Of a DNA stretch of 64,000 bases, positions 33,730-41,097 are shown piece by piece. A model generated the notes under the pieces. It saw only the letters and a list, made by a program, of their open reading frames with translations, did no database searches and was not told the origin of the DNA. Within the stretch, counting starts at the first letter, position 1; every line of letters starts with the position of its first letter. The stretch comes from UBA1479 sp040216635 (GTDB lineage: Bacteria; Pseudomonadota; Alphaproteobacteria; Rhodospirillales; Casp-alpha2). Position numbers and translations under genes: made by a program. The stretch spans positions 62,001 through 126,000 of the forward strand of contig JAVJOU010000003.1 of assembly GCA_040216635.1 (NCBI GenBank), read 5' to 3'.

Positions 33730-33964
33730 ACGACGGAAAAGAGTTCGGGGATTTACCGAACGGATTACGCCGGAGGCCGTGGCAGCCTATCAGGCCGGGG
33801 ATTGGGGAGCGCTCACCCGTGCGTTGAGATTGAAGCCATGGGACATGACCGCGCGCGCCGTGATCCATGGTCATTGCGTTGTGGACACTCCCGAACAGAT
33901 CGCCCGGACGAATGCCCTACGGGCGGAACTTGACGCGCTGGCGGGGGGTGCCGATGGCGACTAA
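33719..33964 (+). CDS. Small basic element protein A
   Basis: An 81-residue protein beginning VATKRRKRVRGFTER, with helical WGALTRALRLKPWDMTARAV and an acidic end. GTG at 33719 overlaps the terminase gene end by 11 bases. Basic start suggests nucleic-acid contact. Its first residues resemble those of the next gene (ATKR-basic), so the two may be diverged copies or share a leader function. Confidence 0.5.
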   Translation: MATKRRKRVRGFTERITPEAVAAYQAGDWGALTRALRLKPWDMTARAVIHGHCVVDTPEQIARTNALRAELDALAGGADGD

Positions 33965-34223
33965 ACGCACGCGCCGTTCACGGGGACGCCGCCCTGATGA
34001 TGCCCGCGCATGGGCCGTCTTGTTTGAAACGGGGCACGATTATTTTGAAGACCTGGCCCGCCTTGGGTTTCCCGGTGGCGATGGCGACCGCGCCGCCCGA
34101 ACAGCGGCAAGGGACGCATGGGCGCGTCTGGGGCGCACCTTCCTGTCCGCTTGGCAACCGACACCACAACGCCAGACACCTTGGGCGCGGGATCAATTCG
34201 GCGCGCCTGTAGGGGGTGTGTGA
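33954..34223 (+). CDS. Small basic element protein B
   Basis: An 89-residue protein starting MATKRTRRSRGRRPDDARAW, with an Arg/Ala-rich helical middle and a proline/Gln tail. It overlaps protein A by 11 bases and the gp10-like gene by one. Not recognised. The similar N-termini of A and B and their place between small terminase and tail genes suggest packaging or head-completion accessories. Confidence 0.5.
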   Translation: MATKRTRRSRGRRPDDARAWAVLFETGHDYFEDLARLGFPGGDGDRAARTAARDAWARLGRTFLSAWQPTPQRQTPWARDQFGAPVGGV

Positions 34224-34660
34224 TGGGGCCGGTTAAATTCAATGTCTCAGGTTTGCGGGAAGTGGAAACCGCGCTCACCCGCCTTGGCCCCGAACTGGCC
34301 GAACAGGTAGGGGATACAGCCGTGCGCGCAATGTCGAAACCCATCATTGAGGAAGCCAAACACCGCGCGCCGCGAGATACCGGCGACTACGCCACTAAGG
34401 GAATCGGCTACGCCAAGGATAAGGCGGATTCCAGAGACGGACGTCGGGCCGGGAAGGTTGGTGCGACCGGAGCGGGACGTTTCATCGCACACCTTTTGGA
34501 ATTCGGAACATCGAAGGCGGCGGCAAAGCCGCACTTCCGCCCCGCCCTGGACAGTAGGGCGAATGATGCAATTAGGGCGGGCGCCGAAGCCTTGGCCCGT
34601 GGATTAAAGAACGTCGCGCGCCGACTGGCGACCGGCAAGAAAGTTAGGAGTATTCGATAA
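34223..34660 (+). CDS. HK97 gp10-like head-tail joining/tail component
   Basis: A 145-residue protein of the HK97 gp10 family: FNVSGLREVETALTRLGPEL at the start, then a helical AVRAMSKPIIEEAKHRAP and PRDTGDYATKG, and the HLLEFGTSKAAAKPHFRPAL block, all typical. In siphophages it links head and tail or caps the tail tube. Start overlaps the preceding stop and its end overlaps the tape measure start by one base. In complete phages the tail tube gene and chaperones come between gp10 and tape measure; here they are absent. Confidence 0.78.
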   Translation: MGPVKFNVSGLREVETALTRLGPELAEQVGDTAVRAMSKPIIEEAKHRAPRDTGDYATKGIGYAKDKADSRDGRRAGKVGATGAGRFIAHLLEFGTSKAAAKPHFRPALDSRANDAIRAGAEALARGLKNVARRLATGKKVRSIR

Positions 34661-36951
34661 TGGCTACGTCTGTTGGTTCAGTTGTCATTGACCTTGGGCT
34701 TGAGTCGGCTTCGTTTAGTCGCAACGTCGCGAAAGCGAACAGCGATCTATCGCGCGCAACAACCCAAATGCGGCTGCATATGCGTTCCGTGGATCGGGCC
34801 GCGCGTGATATGTCCCGCCAATTCGGGCAACTGAAATCCGCCGCCGCCGCTTTCGCGGGCGTCCTGGCCGTGCGCCAGTTTACGCAATTCACGAAATCCG
34901 CAATTGAAACCGGGGACGCCTTGGCGAAGCAATCCCGACAATTGGGAATCGCCGCCTCAGAACTGCAACGCTACCGGATCGAGGGCGATCTTGCCGGGGT
35001 GGCTACCGAAAAACTTGAATCCGGTATCGGGGCTTTCGTTAAGCGCGTTGGGGAACTACGCGCTGGAACGGGAACGCTGGTCACGATCCTGGATAAGTCG
35101 AACGTGGCGCTTAAGGAACAGTTGCTTGCCGCCAAAGACACGGGCGAGGGGATCGACATAATTCTAAAGGCCATCCGGGAAGCTGAAACGGCGTTCGACA
35201 AACAAGCCCTTTCCGCCGCCGCCTTTGGCCGACAAGCCGGGCAAGCCATGGTCCTGCTGGCAGAGGAAGCCGGGAAGCTGGACGGCCAAATGGTCAACCT
35301 TGTCACGCGCTCCGATGAAATGCTGGCCGCGTCGGAACGCCTGAATGATGAGTTCACGCTATTTCAATCCGCGCTATCGGCGGGGTTTGATAATGCCATT
35401 GTAACCGGCTTTGCCGGGTCGCTGGACGTAACCGTTGAGTCCATGCGCTCGGCGCGGGAAGTCGGAGAAACCTTCGGCAAGGCCGTGGGGGCCTCCATGC
35501 GCGCCCTTATCACGGTGGCGAAAACCGTTGCCGAAAACATGCGGGGAATCACAGCGGCAATTGCCGGGCTTGTCGCCTTGAAGGCAGCAACACTATTCAC
35601 GGGCATTGCGACGGCAACCGCGACATTCGCGACCGCGACCCTTGCCGCCGCCCGAGCCCAAGGCGTGTTGAACACCATCGTTAGCAAGTCCGTCTTGGGG
35701 GCAATTGCGAAACTGGCAATCACTCTTGGGGCCGGTGCCTTATCGTGGGCCGCATTCGGGAAGGAAGCGGACGCCGCCGCAAAGGCCGTAGATGCCGCCG
35801 CTAAGGACATTGCTGATTCACTCTCCGGCGCGGGTGGTGCTACTCAGTTTGTCGGCGCGCAACAAAGCGCCTTTGACCAATTGCAGGAATCACTTGTCCC
35901 GGCGATCAAGGCGCAACGTGAATACGCCGAAGGCGTGAAGGCATTGGACGCTGCCGTCGAGGCGGGCAAGATCAGCTTCATGGACTACAACCTGATGCTG
36001 GAAACGCTTCAGATGAACTTGGACGAAGCGACAAAGGGGACCATTGCTCTTTCAAAGGCACAGAAGGAAGCCGCCGACGCCAGTAAGGCTGCGAAAACAG
36101 AGAACACCCGCATTGCCGCCGAAACCCAGGCCATCATGGACGGGGCCAAGGCATGGGAAGATTACAAGAAGTCTCGCGAGGTCGATCAGGAAGTTACGGC
36201 GCTCAAAAAGGATCTGGAATCCGCCGGATTGGCCGCCGATGAAATCAAGCGCCTGACGGAAGAACGCCGTTTCCTGCTGCAAGTTCAACAAGAAGCCATC
36301 GAACAACATGAACAGGAACAAACCCTTTATCGGGAGTTAGAGCAAGTCGGCTCCCGCGCCTTCGACCGCATTGGTGCCGCTGTTACAGAGATGTTTGTGC
36401 AGGGCAAGTCCAGCGCCTTCGAATGGAAGAATGTTCTGCTCGGGGTGATCTCCGAAATTCAGCAGGCATTCATCGAACTGGCGTTGAATCAGGCCAAGGC
36501 GTCTGCGTTTGGTGGTGGTGGCTTCCTGTCCTCAATTTTGGCTGGGTTTTTCGGCGGCGGCGGAAGTGCCGTTGCGGGTGCTTCTGGAATGAGCGCCATC
36601 GGATCATCGGTCCCAATGGCGTTCTTGGCAGATGGTGGTCCAGCTAAAGCCAACACGCCCTATATCGTTGGTGAGGAAGGCCCGGAACTATTTGTTCCCA
36701 ACGTCTCCGGCCAGGTTGTTCCGAATGACAGGCTTGTCTCCGGCTCGGGGATGTCGCGGGTTTCTTCCGGTGTATCCGAGAAGTCCGGCGACACCTACGT
36801 CATCGACGCCAGGGGCGCGGACCGCGAAGGCTTGGCGCGTCTCGAAAAGATGATTCAGTCTATCAACGGCAGCATCGAAAAACGCGCCGTTGGGGCAGTT
36901 GCCGATGCCCAACGTCGTGGTCGTCCGGCCATGCGGGGGGCCTTCGGGTGA
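34660..36951 (+). CDS. Tail tape measure protein
   Basis: A 763-residue tape measure. It has an N-terminal coiled coil (about 10-120 and 150-250), hydrophobic alanine-rich helices (about 285-365, with AGLVALKAATLFTGIA) and another coiled coil (about 440-560). The C-terminal VGEEGPELFVPNVSGQ near 670 is common to many tape measure proteins. At 0.15 nm per residue of helix it would set a tail of roughly 110 nm. Last gene of the run; followed by tRNA remnants. A tape measure without tube, chaperone or tip genes is odd: it might replace a helper's tape measure and change tail length. Confidence 0.85.
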   Translation: MATSVGSVVIDLGLESASFSRNVAKANSDLSRATTQMRLHMRSVDRAARDMSRQFGQLKSAAAAFAGVLAVRQFTQFTKSAIETGDALAKQSRQLGIAASELQRYRIEGDLAGVATEKLESGIGAFVKRVGELRAGTGTLVTILDKSNVALKEQLLAAKDTGEGIDIILKAIREAETAFDKQALSAAAFGRQAGQAMVLLAEEAGKLDGQMVNLVTRSDEMLAASERLNDEFTLFQSALSAGFDNAIVTGFAGSLDVTVESMRSAREVGETFGKAVGASMRALITVAKTVAENMRGITAAIAGLVALKAATLFTGIATATATFATATLAAARAQGVLNTIVSKSVLGAIAKLAITLGAGALSWAAFGKEADAAAKAVDAAAKDIADSLSGAGGATQFVGAQQSAFDQLQESLVPAIKAQREYAEGVKALDAAVEAGKISFMDYNLMLETLQMNLDEATKGTIALSKAQKEAADASKAAKTENTRIAAETQAIMDGAKAWEDYKKSREVDQEVTALKKDLESAGLAADEIKRLTEERRFLLQVQQEAIEQHEQEQTLYRELEQVGSRAFDRIGAAVTEMFVQGKSSAFEWKNVLLGVISEIQQAFIELALNQAKASAFGGGGFLSSILAGFFGGGGSAVAGASGMSAIGSSVPMAFLADGGPAKANTPYIVGEEGPELFVPNVSGQVVPNDRLVSGSGMSRVSSGVSEKSGDTYVIDARGADREGLARLEKMIQSINGSIEKRAVGAVADAQRRGRPAMRGAFG

Positions 36952-36959
36952 GTTTGGCT

Positions 36960-37018
36960 ATACGGGCGTTTGGCCCTTGGTAAGGGAGTATTCCTTAGCA
37001 GGGAGCCCGCTTGTAGTG
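36960..37018 (-). pseudogene. Decayed tRNA-Ser-like (GCT) fragment
   Basis: Read on the minus strand, CTCC-CTGCTAA-GG looks like an anticodon arm with GCT (36997-36999), followed by a long variable arm CCCTT-ACC-AAGGG (36974-36986), the hallmark of tRNA-Ser. D- and T-arms are not recognisable. It lies directly behind the Phe-like remnant, as in phage tRNA arrays. Weak but suggestive. Confidence 0.35.
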
Positions 37019-37087
37019 CCCAGGGGCGGATTCGAACCACCGACACCCGCATTTTCAGTGCGGTGTTCTACCTATTTCCCGTCGGGC
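37014..37087 (-). pseudogene. Decayed tRNA-Phe-like (GAA) gene
   Basis: On the minus strand, the anticodon arm CCGCA-CTGAAAA-TGCGG (anticodon GAA) and T-arm GGTGG-TTCGAAT-CCGCC are intact, and the acceptor 3' strand ends GGGCAC TA. The D-arm is short and unpaired and two acceptor pairs are lost, so a working tRNA is unlikely. The TAG stop of the nuclease gene lies inside its D-loop. Confidence 0.6.
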
Positions 37088-37529
37088 GGCAGTACCCCGG
37101 CAATCGAATTGCCCTTCTGGCGTCCGGCGTTTCCAATTCACGATACCGTCCACCGGAAAACCTGGGGCAATCGAGCGCCAACCCAGCCTTGATAACCTCG
37201 GTCCCAATGTCCCTGTTCCCGAGATAGCAGATACCAACAACCCGGTCATGGGTTCGCGTCCCATCCAATTCGCACCGCACGGCCTGGCCCATGACCAGGC
37301 GCACCATGAATGCTTTACCCTCATCGTATAGGGGTTGCCTTTTCTCGGGTGCGGAGACGCCTTGAAGGCGCACGGCGATACCCTCAACCTCAATCGTGTC
37401 ACCGTCGCGCACGTGGGTGACGGTCCCTGTCAAGTCGGCGGCGAAGCCTGTGACGGGATAGCTGAGCAAGGTCGTGACGGCGAAGAAGAGCTTAGCGTAA
37501 TTCCCAAACTTCACAGGTGAACGGGTCAA
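37068..37529 (-). CDS. Secreted staphylococcal-nuclease-like protein
   Basis: A 153-residue protein with a signal peptide (about residues 1-30, ending VTGFAA) and an SNase domain: GTVTHVRDGDTIEVEGIAVR (catalytic Asp/Arg strand), RLQGVSAPEKRQ and an Arg-containing ELDGTRTHDRVVG. It likely cuts DNA or RNA outside the cytoplasm. Last gene of a minus-strand run XRE - membrane protein - nuclease (gaps 26 and 3 bases). Its C-terminus is read into the tRNA-Phe remnant, so the native end may have been replaced by recombination. As satellite cargo it could degrade incoming DNA; speculation. Confidence 0.7.
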   Translation of the reverse strand: MTRSPVKFGNYAKLFFAVTTLLSYPVTGFAADLTGTVTHVRDGDTIEVEGIAVRLQGVSAPEKRQPLYDEGKAFMVRLVMGQAVRCELDGTRTHDRVVGICYLGNRDIGTEVIKAGLALDCPRFSGGRYRELETPDARRAIRLPGYCRPTGNR

Positions 37530-37532
37530 TTT

Positions 37533-37928
37533 CTAGTTGGACAATTTTACCGCCAAATTGATGACGACGTCGTAAAAATATATCACGCCCATTACAACGG
37601 CAGCTACTCCAGGTAAGAGCAAAAAAAATAACCCCGCCCAAAAAACTAAACCGATAAAAGCGTTGTCACTATCTAATCCCCATTTTCCAATCCGATGGCC
37701 TATCCGTCCGAGTGCAGATAACACAGTTACAAGCCAAAGTAGCGAAATAAAGAACGCAAACCCCCTAATCAGCACATCGCCAGATAATCGACCGATGGCT
37801 ACAATAGTTGATATTATTAACAACCATCCTAGAGATTCAAAAACACGCCCTGTCAATCCCCATAAGTGTTGATTAACCCATGTGATAGCCGCTGATTTTA
37901 GTGAATCTAGTTTATTCATAATCAACAT
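37533..37928 (-). CDS. Small integral membrane protein, AT-rich gene
   Basis: A 131-residue protein with about three transmembrane helices (near 33-50, 52-72, 88-120). GGAGG lies close to the ATG at 37928; a second ATG at 37919 is better spaced (12 bases), so the start is uncertain by three residues. No family recognised. Base composition is much more AT-rich than the surrounding genes, a sign of separate origin. It is sandwiched between the XRE repressor and secreted nuclease genes, so it may be a membrane partner in exclusion of other phages. Confidence 0.55.
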   Translation of the reverse strand: MLIMNKLDSLKSAAITWVNQHLWGLTGRVFESLGWLLIISTIVAIGRLSGDVLIRGFAFFISLLWLVTVLSALGRIGHRIGKWGLDSDNAFIGLVFWAGLFFLLLPGVAAVVMGVIYFYDVVINLAVKLSN

Positions 37929-37954
37929 TAACCTCCCTGACTACCTGGATAAAA

Positions 37955-38197
37955 TCACTCCCCCGGCCCCCGAAGCCTGACCCCCGGCCCCTGGCCGTTG
38001 CTGGCGATGAACACGACCCCGGCGGCCTCTAGGGCCGTTCGTAATCTTTCAAGTGTCTCGTCGCGCGCTGAAACGGGTCCGTGAATCTTTTCCAGGCGCT
38101 TAACCGTCTCAAGCGAGACGCCCGCCGCGCCCGATAGGTCGCGTTGCTCCATGCGAACCAACGCCCGCGCGGCTCGGATTTGTTCCCCGGTCATCAT
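37955..38197 (-). CDS. XRE-type repressor
   Basis: An 80-residue protein: MMTGEQIRAARALVRMEQRD and LSGAAGVSLETVKRLEKIHG form a short XRE helix-turn-helix, followed by a C-terminal helix that could dimerise. Single-domain repressors of this type often control their own gene and a divergent one. Its start lies 11 bases from the first of two palindromic operators at 38209-38259, which fits autoregulation. It heads the minus-strand run with the membrane protein and nuclease and faces the divergent exported-protein gene. Confidence 0.75.
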   Translation of the reverse strand: MMTGEQIRAARALVRMEQRDLSGAAGVSLETVKRLEKIHGPVSARDETLERLRTALEAAGVVFIASNGQGPGVRLRGPGE

Positions 38198-38208
38198 GCA
38201 GATAATTT

Positions 38209-38259
38209 ACACCTCAGGTGTTGAAACTGCAAATAAATGTAATTACACTTGAGGTGTAA
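38209..38259. promoter_or_regulatory. Twin palindromic operators in a divergent promoter region
   Basis: ACACCTCAGGTGT at 38209-38221 and TTACACTTGAGGTGTAA at 38243-38259 share one consensus (TTACACCT-AGGTGTAA type), centres 36 bases apart. They sit between the XRE repressor and the divergent gene at 38334, so they are probably its operators. Confidence 0.65.
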
Positions 38260-38333
38260 GTAAGCAGGGCCGGAAAGGGATTGCGCCCCCTTCCAGCCCC
38301 TACGCCCCAAACCTGAAACGGAGGTTCAAGACG

Positions 38334-39047
38334 ATGCCTGATTTTACCAGACGACAGGCTACGAATGCCATCGCCGCAAGCGCCGTGATCGCCCCAATTA
38401 CATTAACCGCGCATGCCTCAACTGACGGTGCGGTTGCGGCCCTCGTCAAAAAACGTGCGGAACTATGGGTTAAATTTTGCGCCGCCGACAATTTAGCTGA
38501 TGAGCGCCGGTTCGCGTTGCCTGATGAAATCCGCCGCCCGCGTGTCTTGTTGAGCGACGGACACCCAATAGGCCCGCAATACGCACACAGCAGGGAAGAA
38601 ATCGCCCGGTATTTCGACCGTTTCAAACAGGAAGCCTTGGCTACAAAGGATTTCGCCGGGTTCCTGATGTGGGCGCAAATCAATCAAATACCCGGAAGCT
38701 GGACGGCGGATGAAATGCAATCGTCGGGACCGCTGGCCCGGGAACGGTATTTTGATAACCTCGCCAAAAACCGCGCCGCCAAGCTGGCCGAATACGAACA
38801 GGCGGAAGCCCGCACCCAAGCCGCCAAGGACGCGGCGGGCGTGACGGATGCCGAAGCCGAAGCGGCCCGGATCGATGCGGAAGAAAGGGCAACCGTACAA
38901 GCAATAATCGACACCCCGAGCGGTGGCCCCCGCGACTTGCTCGCCAAACTTTCTATGTTGGAAATCACGGAGGGCAGCAGCGAAGCCTACTGGCACGGCG
39001 ACATTCTCGAAAGCCTGCGCCGCGATCTACAGGCCGTGGGGGCGTGA
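38334..39047 (+). CDS. Exported protein with twin-arginine-like signal, unknown
   Basis: A 237-residue protein. It begins MPDFTRRQATNAIAASAVIA with a hydrophobic stretch and an A-x-A cleavage-like end (TAHAS) around residue 29, suggesting Tat or Sec export. The rest is helical and charged (ARDQ-rich, KLAEYEQAEARTQAAKDAAG coiled coil near 150-185). No family recognised. Under divergent control from the XRE repressor and followed closely by a 53-residue coding frame. It could be a moron gene that alters the lysogen's envelope. Confidence 0.6.
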   Translation: MPDFTRRQATNAIAASAVIAPITLTAHASTDGAVAALVKKRAELWVKFCAADNLADERRFALPDEIRRPRVLLSDGHPIGPQYAHSREEIARYFDRFKQEALATKDFAGFLMWAQINQIPGSWTADEMQSSGPLARERYFDNLAKNRAAKLAEYEQAEARTQAAKDAAGVTDAEAEAARIDAEERATVQAIIDTPSGGPRDLLAKLSMLEITEGSSEAYWHGDILESLRRDLQAVGA

Positions 39048-39050
39048 CCC

Positions 39051-39212
39051 ATGACCGCAACCCAAGAACAACTTGCGCGCCTTCGTGACTGCCTGACGCG
39101 CCTACGGGGCGTGGTGGAAGACCTTGAGCGGGATCACGCCGCCAACGACGAAGCCAAGCCCCAAGGGGAGGTAGAGTTTGACAAGCCTGACAAGCCGCCA
39201 GTGATCGACTAG
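39051..39212 (+). CDS. Small hypothetical protein, 53 residues
   Basis: Begins three bases after the preceding stop with an ATG. The sequence has a short amphipathic coiled coil (ARLRDCLTRLRGVVEDLERD) and a Lys/Pro/Asp-rich end. A terminator directly follows the TAG at 39212, which supports it as a real last gene of this transcript. Confidence 0.5.
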   Translation: MTATQEQLARLRDCLTRLRGVVEDLERDHAANDEAKPQGEVEFDKPDKPPVID

Positions 39213-39224
39213 GCAGCAAAAACC

Positions 39225-39250
39225 TCGCCCCGCTTCGGCGGGGTTTTTCT
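39225..39250 (+). terminator. Terminator after the exported-protein operon
   Basis: CCCCGC-TTCG-GCGGGG followed by TTTTTCTT. Ideal intrinsic terminator. Confidence 0.85.
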
Positions 39251-39290
39251 TGTCCGAGTCCTCTTGCCAGATGGGAGCGGCGGGGAATAT

Positions 39291-39305
39291 GTTCGCATTA
39301 TGTTC
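39291..39305. promoter_or_regulatory. LexA box (alphaproteobacterial type) on the umuD start
   Basis: GTTC-GCATTAT-GTTC matches the established alphaproteobacterial SOS box GTTC-N7-GTTC exactly. It covers the umuD ATG at 39300 and a possible -10 (TATGTT at 39289, with TTGCCA at 39264), so umuDC is expected to be SOS-induced. Confidence 0.75.
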
Positions 39306-39740
39306 TCATCATCCCAGAAACACCGAATCCTGCACCCCATCGTTGAACGGCGGCTTCCGTTACCGTTGTTATTGTCGAGTGTGCCCGCAGGCTTCCCGAG
39401 CCCCGCCGAAGATTTCGCGGATGGGGCACTCGACCTTAACGATTTGATCGAGCATCCAGCGGCGACCTTCATTGTTCGGGTGTCTGGGTATTCTATGACT
39501 GGGGCGGGTATTTTTGACGGCGACCTACTGATTGTGGACCGGAGTATTAAGCCACGATCCGGCCAAATCGTCGTTGCCGTCATGGCGGGGGATATGATGG
39601 TGAAGCGTCTGAGACAGAAATCCGGGCAGTGGTGGTTGGTGCCTGAAGCCCAAGACCATGAAGAATTTCAAGCTGTGGAAATGGGCGAGGACTCGGAAAT
39701 CTGGGGCGTGGTCAAGAATGTGATGCGGTGCTTGTCGTGA
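39300..39740 (+). CDS. umuD: UmuD-like S24 autoprotease
   Basis: A 146-residue S24 protein. The self-cleavage site is in SSVPAGFPSPAED (Ala-Gly), the nucleophile serine in RVSGYSMTGAGIFDGD (about 62) and the lysine in VMAGDMMVKRL (about 100), spaced as in UmuD. After RecA-stimulated cleavage it would join UmuC to form a lesion-bypass polymerase. The ATG sits within a LexA box; a leaderless or very short leader transcript is possible. Ends four bases into the umuC start. Confidence 0.88.
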   Translation: MFSSSQKHRILHPIVERRLPLPLLLSSVPAGFPSPAEDFADGALDLNDLIEHPAATFIVRVSGYSMTGAGIFDGDLLIVDRSIKPRSGQIVVAVMAGDMMVKRLRQKSGQWWLVPEAQDHEEFQAVEMGEDSEIWGVVKNVMRCLS

Positions 39741-40990
39741 CCCGCATTTTCGCCCTAGCCGATGCCAACAATTTTTATGCGTCATGCGAGCGGGTGTTCC
39801 AGCCGGAGCTACGCGATAAGCCCACGGTGGTCCTGTCCAACAACGACGGATGTGTGATAGCCCGTTCACCGGAGGCCAAAGCTCTAGGCATCGCCATGGG
39901 AGCCCCTTTTTTCAAGCTGCGAGAGCGGCCCGAATGCCGGGGCGTCCAAATCCGATCCGCGAACTTCACGTTATACGGCGACATGAGCCGCCGGTTCATG
40001 GACATCATCGCCGCCAACGTGCCGGACATGGAAATCTACAGCATTGATGAGTGTTTCATCGATTACACCGGCACGGATCAGGCAGCGGGTCACGCGCGGG
40101 CGCTTCGGGCCACTATCCTGCAATGGACCGGCCTCCATGTGAGCATCGGCCTAGGTGTGACCAAGACCCTTGCCAAGGTCGCCAACCGCCGGGCCAAGAC
40201 AGCCCCTGATGGGGTTTTTGATTTGATGGCCCCGGACATACGGGAAAACGTGCTCAGGGAAACCGACGTTGGCGACGTGTGGGGAATCGGGCGGCAGTGG
40301 TCGAACCGCCTTAAGCTTCGCGGCATTCAGAATGCCTTTGACCTGGCCCAGGTGGACCGGCAATGGGCGCGCAACGTCATGGGCGTCACCGGACTGCGCA
40401 CGGTCGATGAACTGAACGGTCTGTCCGCAGTGGATCTGGAACATGTTCTCCCGGATAAGCAGACCTTGTGCGTCTCCCGCAGCTTCGGAACCACCGTCCG
40501 GGATCGTGATGGACTGGCGGCCCGCCTGCATCACTTCGCAGCCAGGGCGGCGGAAAAGCTGCGCCAGGGCGGCTTGGTCGCGGGTGCCGTCAACGTATTC
40601 ATCCGGGGCAACCCATTCCGTCCCGACCTACCGCAATATTCGAACAGCGCCACAGTGAACATGCTGCAATCGACCTCCGATACCGGAGACATTGTACGAG
40701 CTACGTTACAAGGCCTGGATGGGATATACCGGCAAGGCATTCCCTACAAAAAAGCAGGTGTGTTGCTGGTGAATATTCATCGTAGAGAGCAAGCGCCGCA
40801 GACATTATTCAGCAGGCCAGACGCGCGCCGGGATGCGTTAATGCACACCCTGGATAAATTGAACAGCAAGCACGGTGCCGGCACCCTCTGTTATGGCGAA
40901 CTACCACAGCCACGGACGTGGTTTATGCGGCAGCAGCATCGATCGCGACGGTATACGACGCATTGGGGAGAGTTGCCGATAGTGAGTTAA
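39737..40990 (+). CDS. umuC: UmuC-like Y-family DNA polymerase
   Basis: A 417-residue Y-family polymerase. It has FALADANNFYASCERVFQPE (first metal aspartate, about 8), the NNDGCVIARSPEAK fingers block, YSIDECFIDYTG (catalytic Asp-Glu about 105) and a little-finger region at 240-350. It inserts bases opposite damage and is mutagenic. GTG at 39737 overlaps the umuD stop (GTGA). A complete umuDC pair on an integrated element is a common phage or plasmid cargo; here it also lies within an SOS-responsive unit, so induction of the element and mutagenesis could coincide. Confidence 0.92.
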   Translation: MTRIFALADANNFYASCERVFQPELRDKPTVVLSNNDGCVIARSPEAKALGIAMGAPFFKLRERPECRGVQIRSANFTLYGDMSRRFMDIIAANVPDMEIYSIDECFIDYTGTDQAAGHARALRATILQWTGLHVSIGLGVTKTLAKVANRRAKTAPDGVFDLMAPDIRENVLRETDVGDVWGIGRQWSNRLKLRGIQNAFDLAQVDRQWARNVMGVTGLRTVDELNGLSAVDLEHVLPDKQTLCVSRSFGTTVRDRDGLAARLHHFAARAAEKLRQGGLVAGAVNVFIRGNPFRPDLPQYSNSATVNMLQSTSDTGDIVRATLQGLDGIYRQGIPYKKAGVLLVNIHRREQAPQTLFSRPDARRDALMHTLDKLNSKHGAGTLCYGELPQPRTWFMRQQHRSRRYTTHWGELPIVS

Positions 40991-41033
40991 TGCACGCGGG
41001 GGGGGGCAGGTTTTGGAGGGTGGGCCAAGATAA

Positions 41034-41062
41034 TTGACAAGCGGAATTTATTGCAACATAAT
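41034..41062 (+). promoter_or_regulatory. Strong sigma70 promoter of the integrase gene
   Basis: TTGACA, 17-base spacer, CATAAT, about 35 bases before the integrase ATG. A TTGCAACA motif (41051-41058), like those near attL and attR, overlaps the -10, so the recombination proteins may repress int. Confidence 0.75.
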
Positions 41063-41097
41063 CGCGATGTAGCCAACAGCCACTAGGAGCGAGTGCC

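Noticed and set aside
30198..36951. Gene transfer agent cluster
   Set aside because: GTAs keep large terminase, portal and coat genes and lack integrase and attachment repeats; this region shows the reverse.
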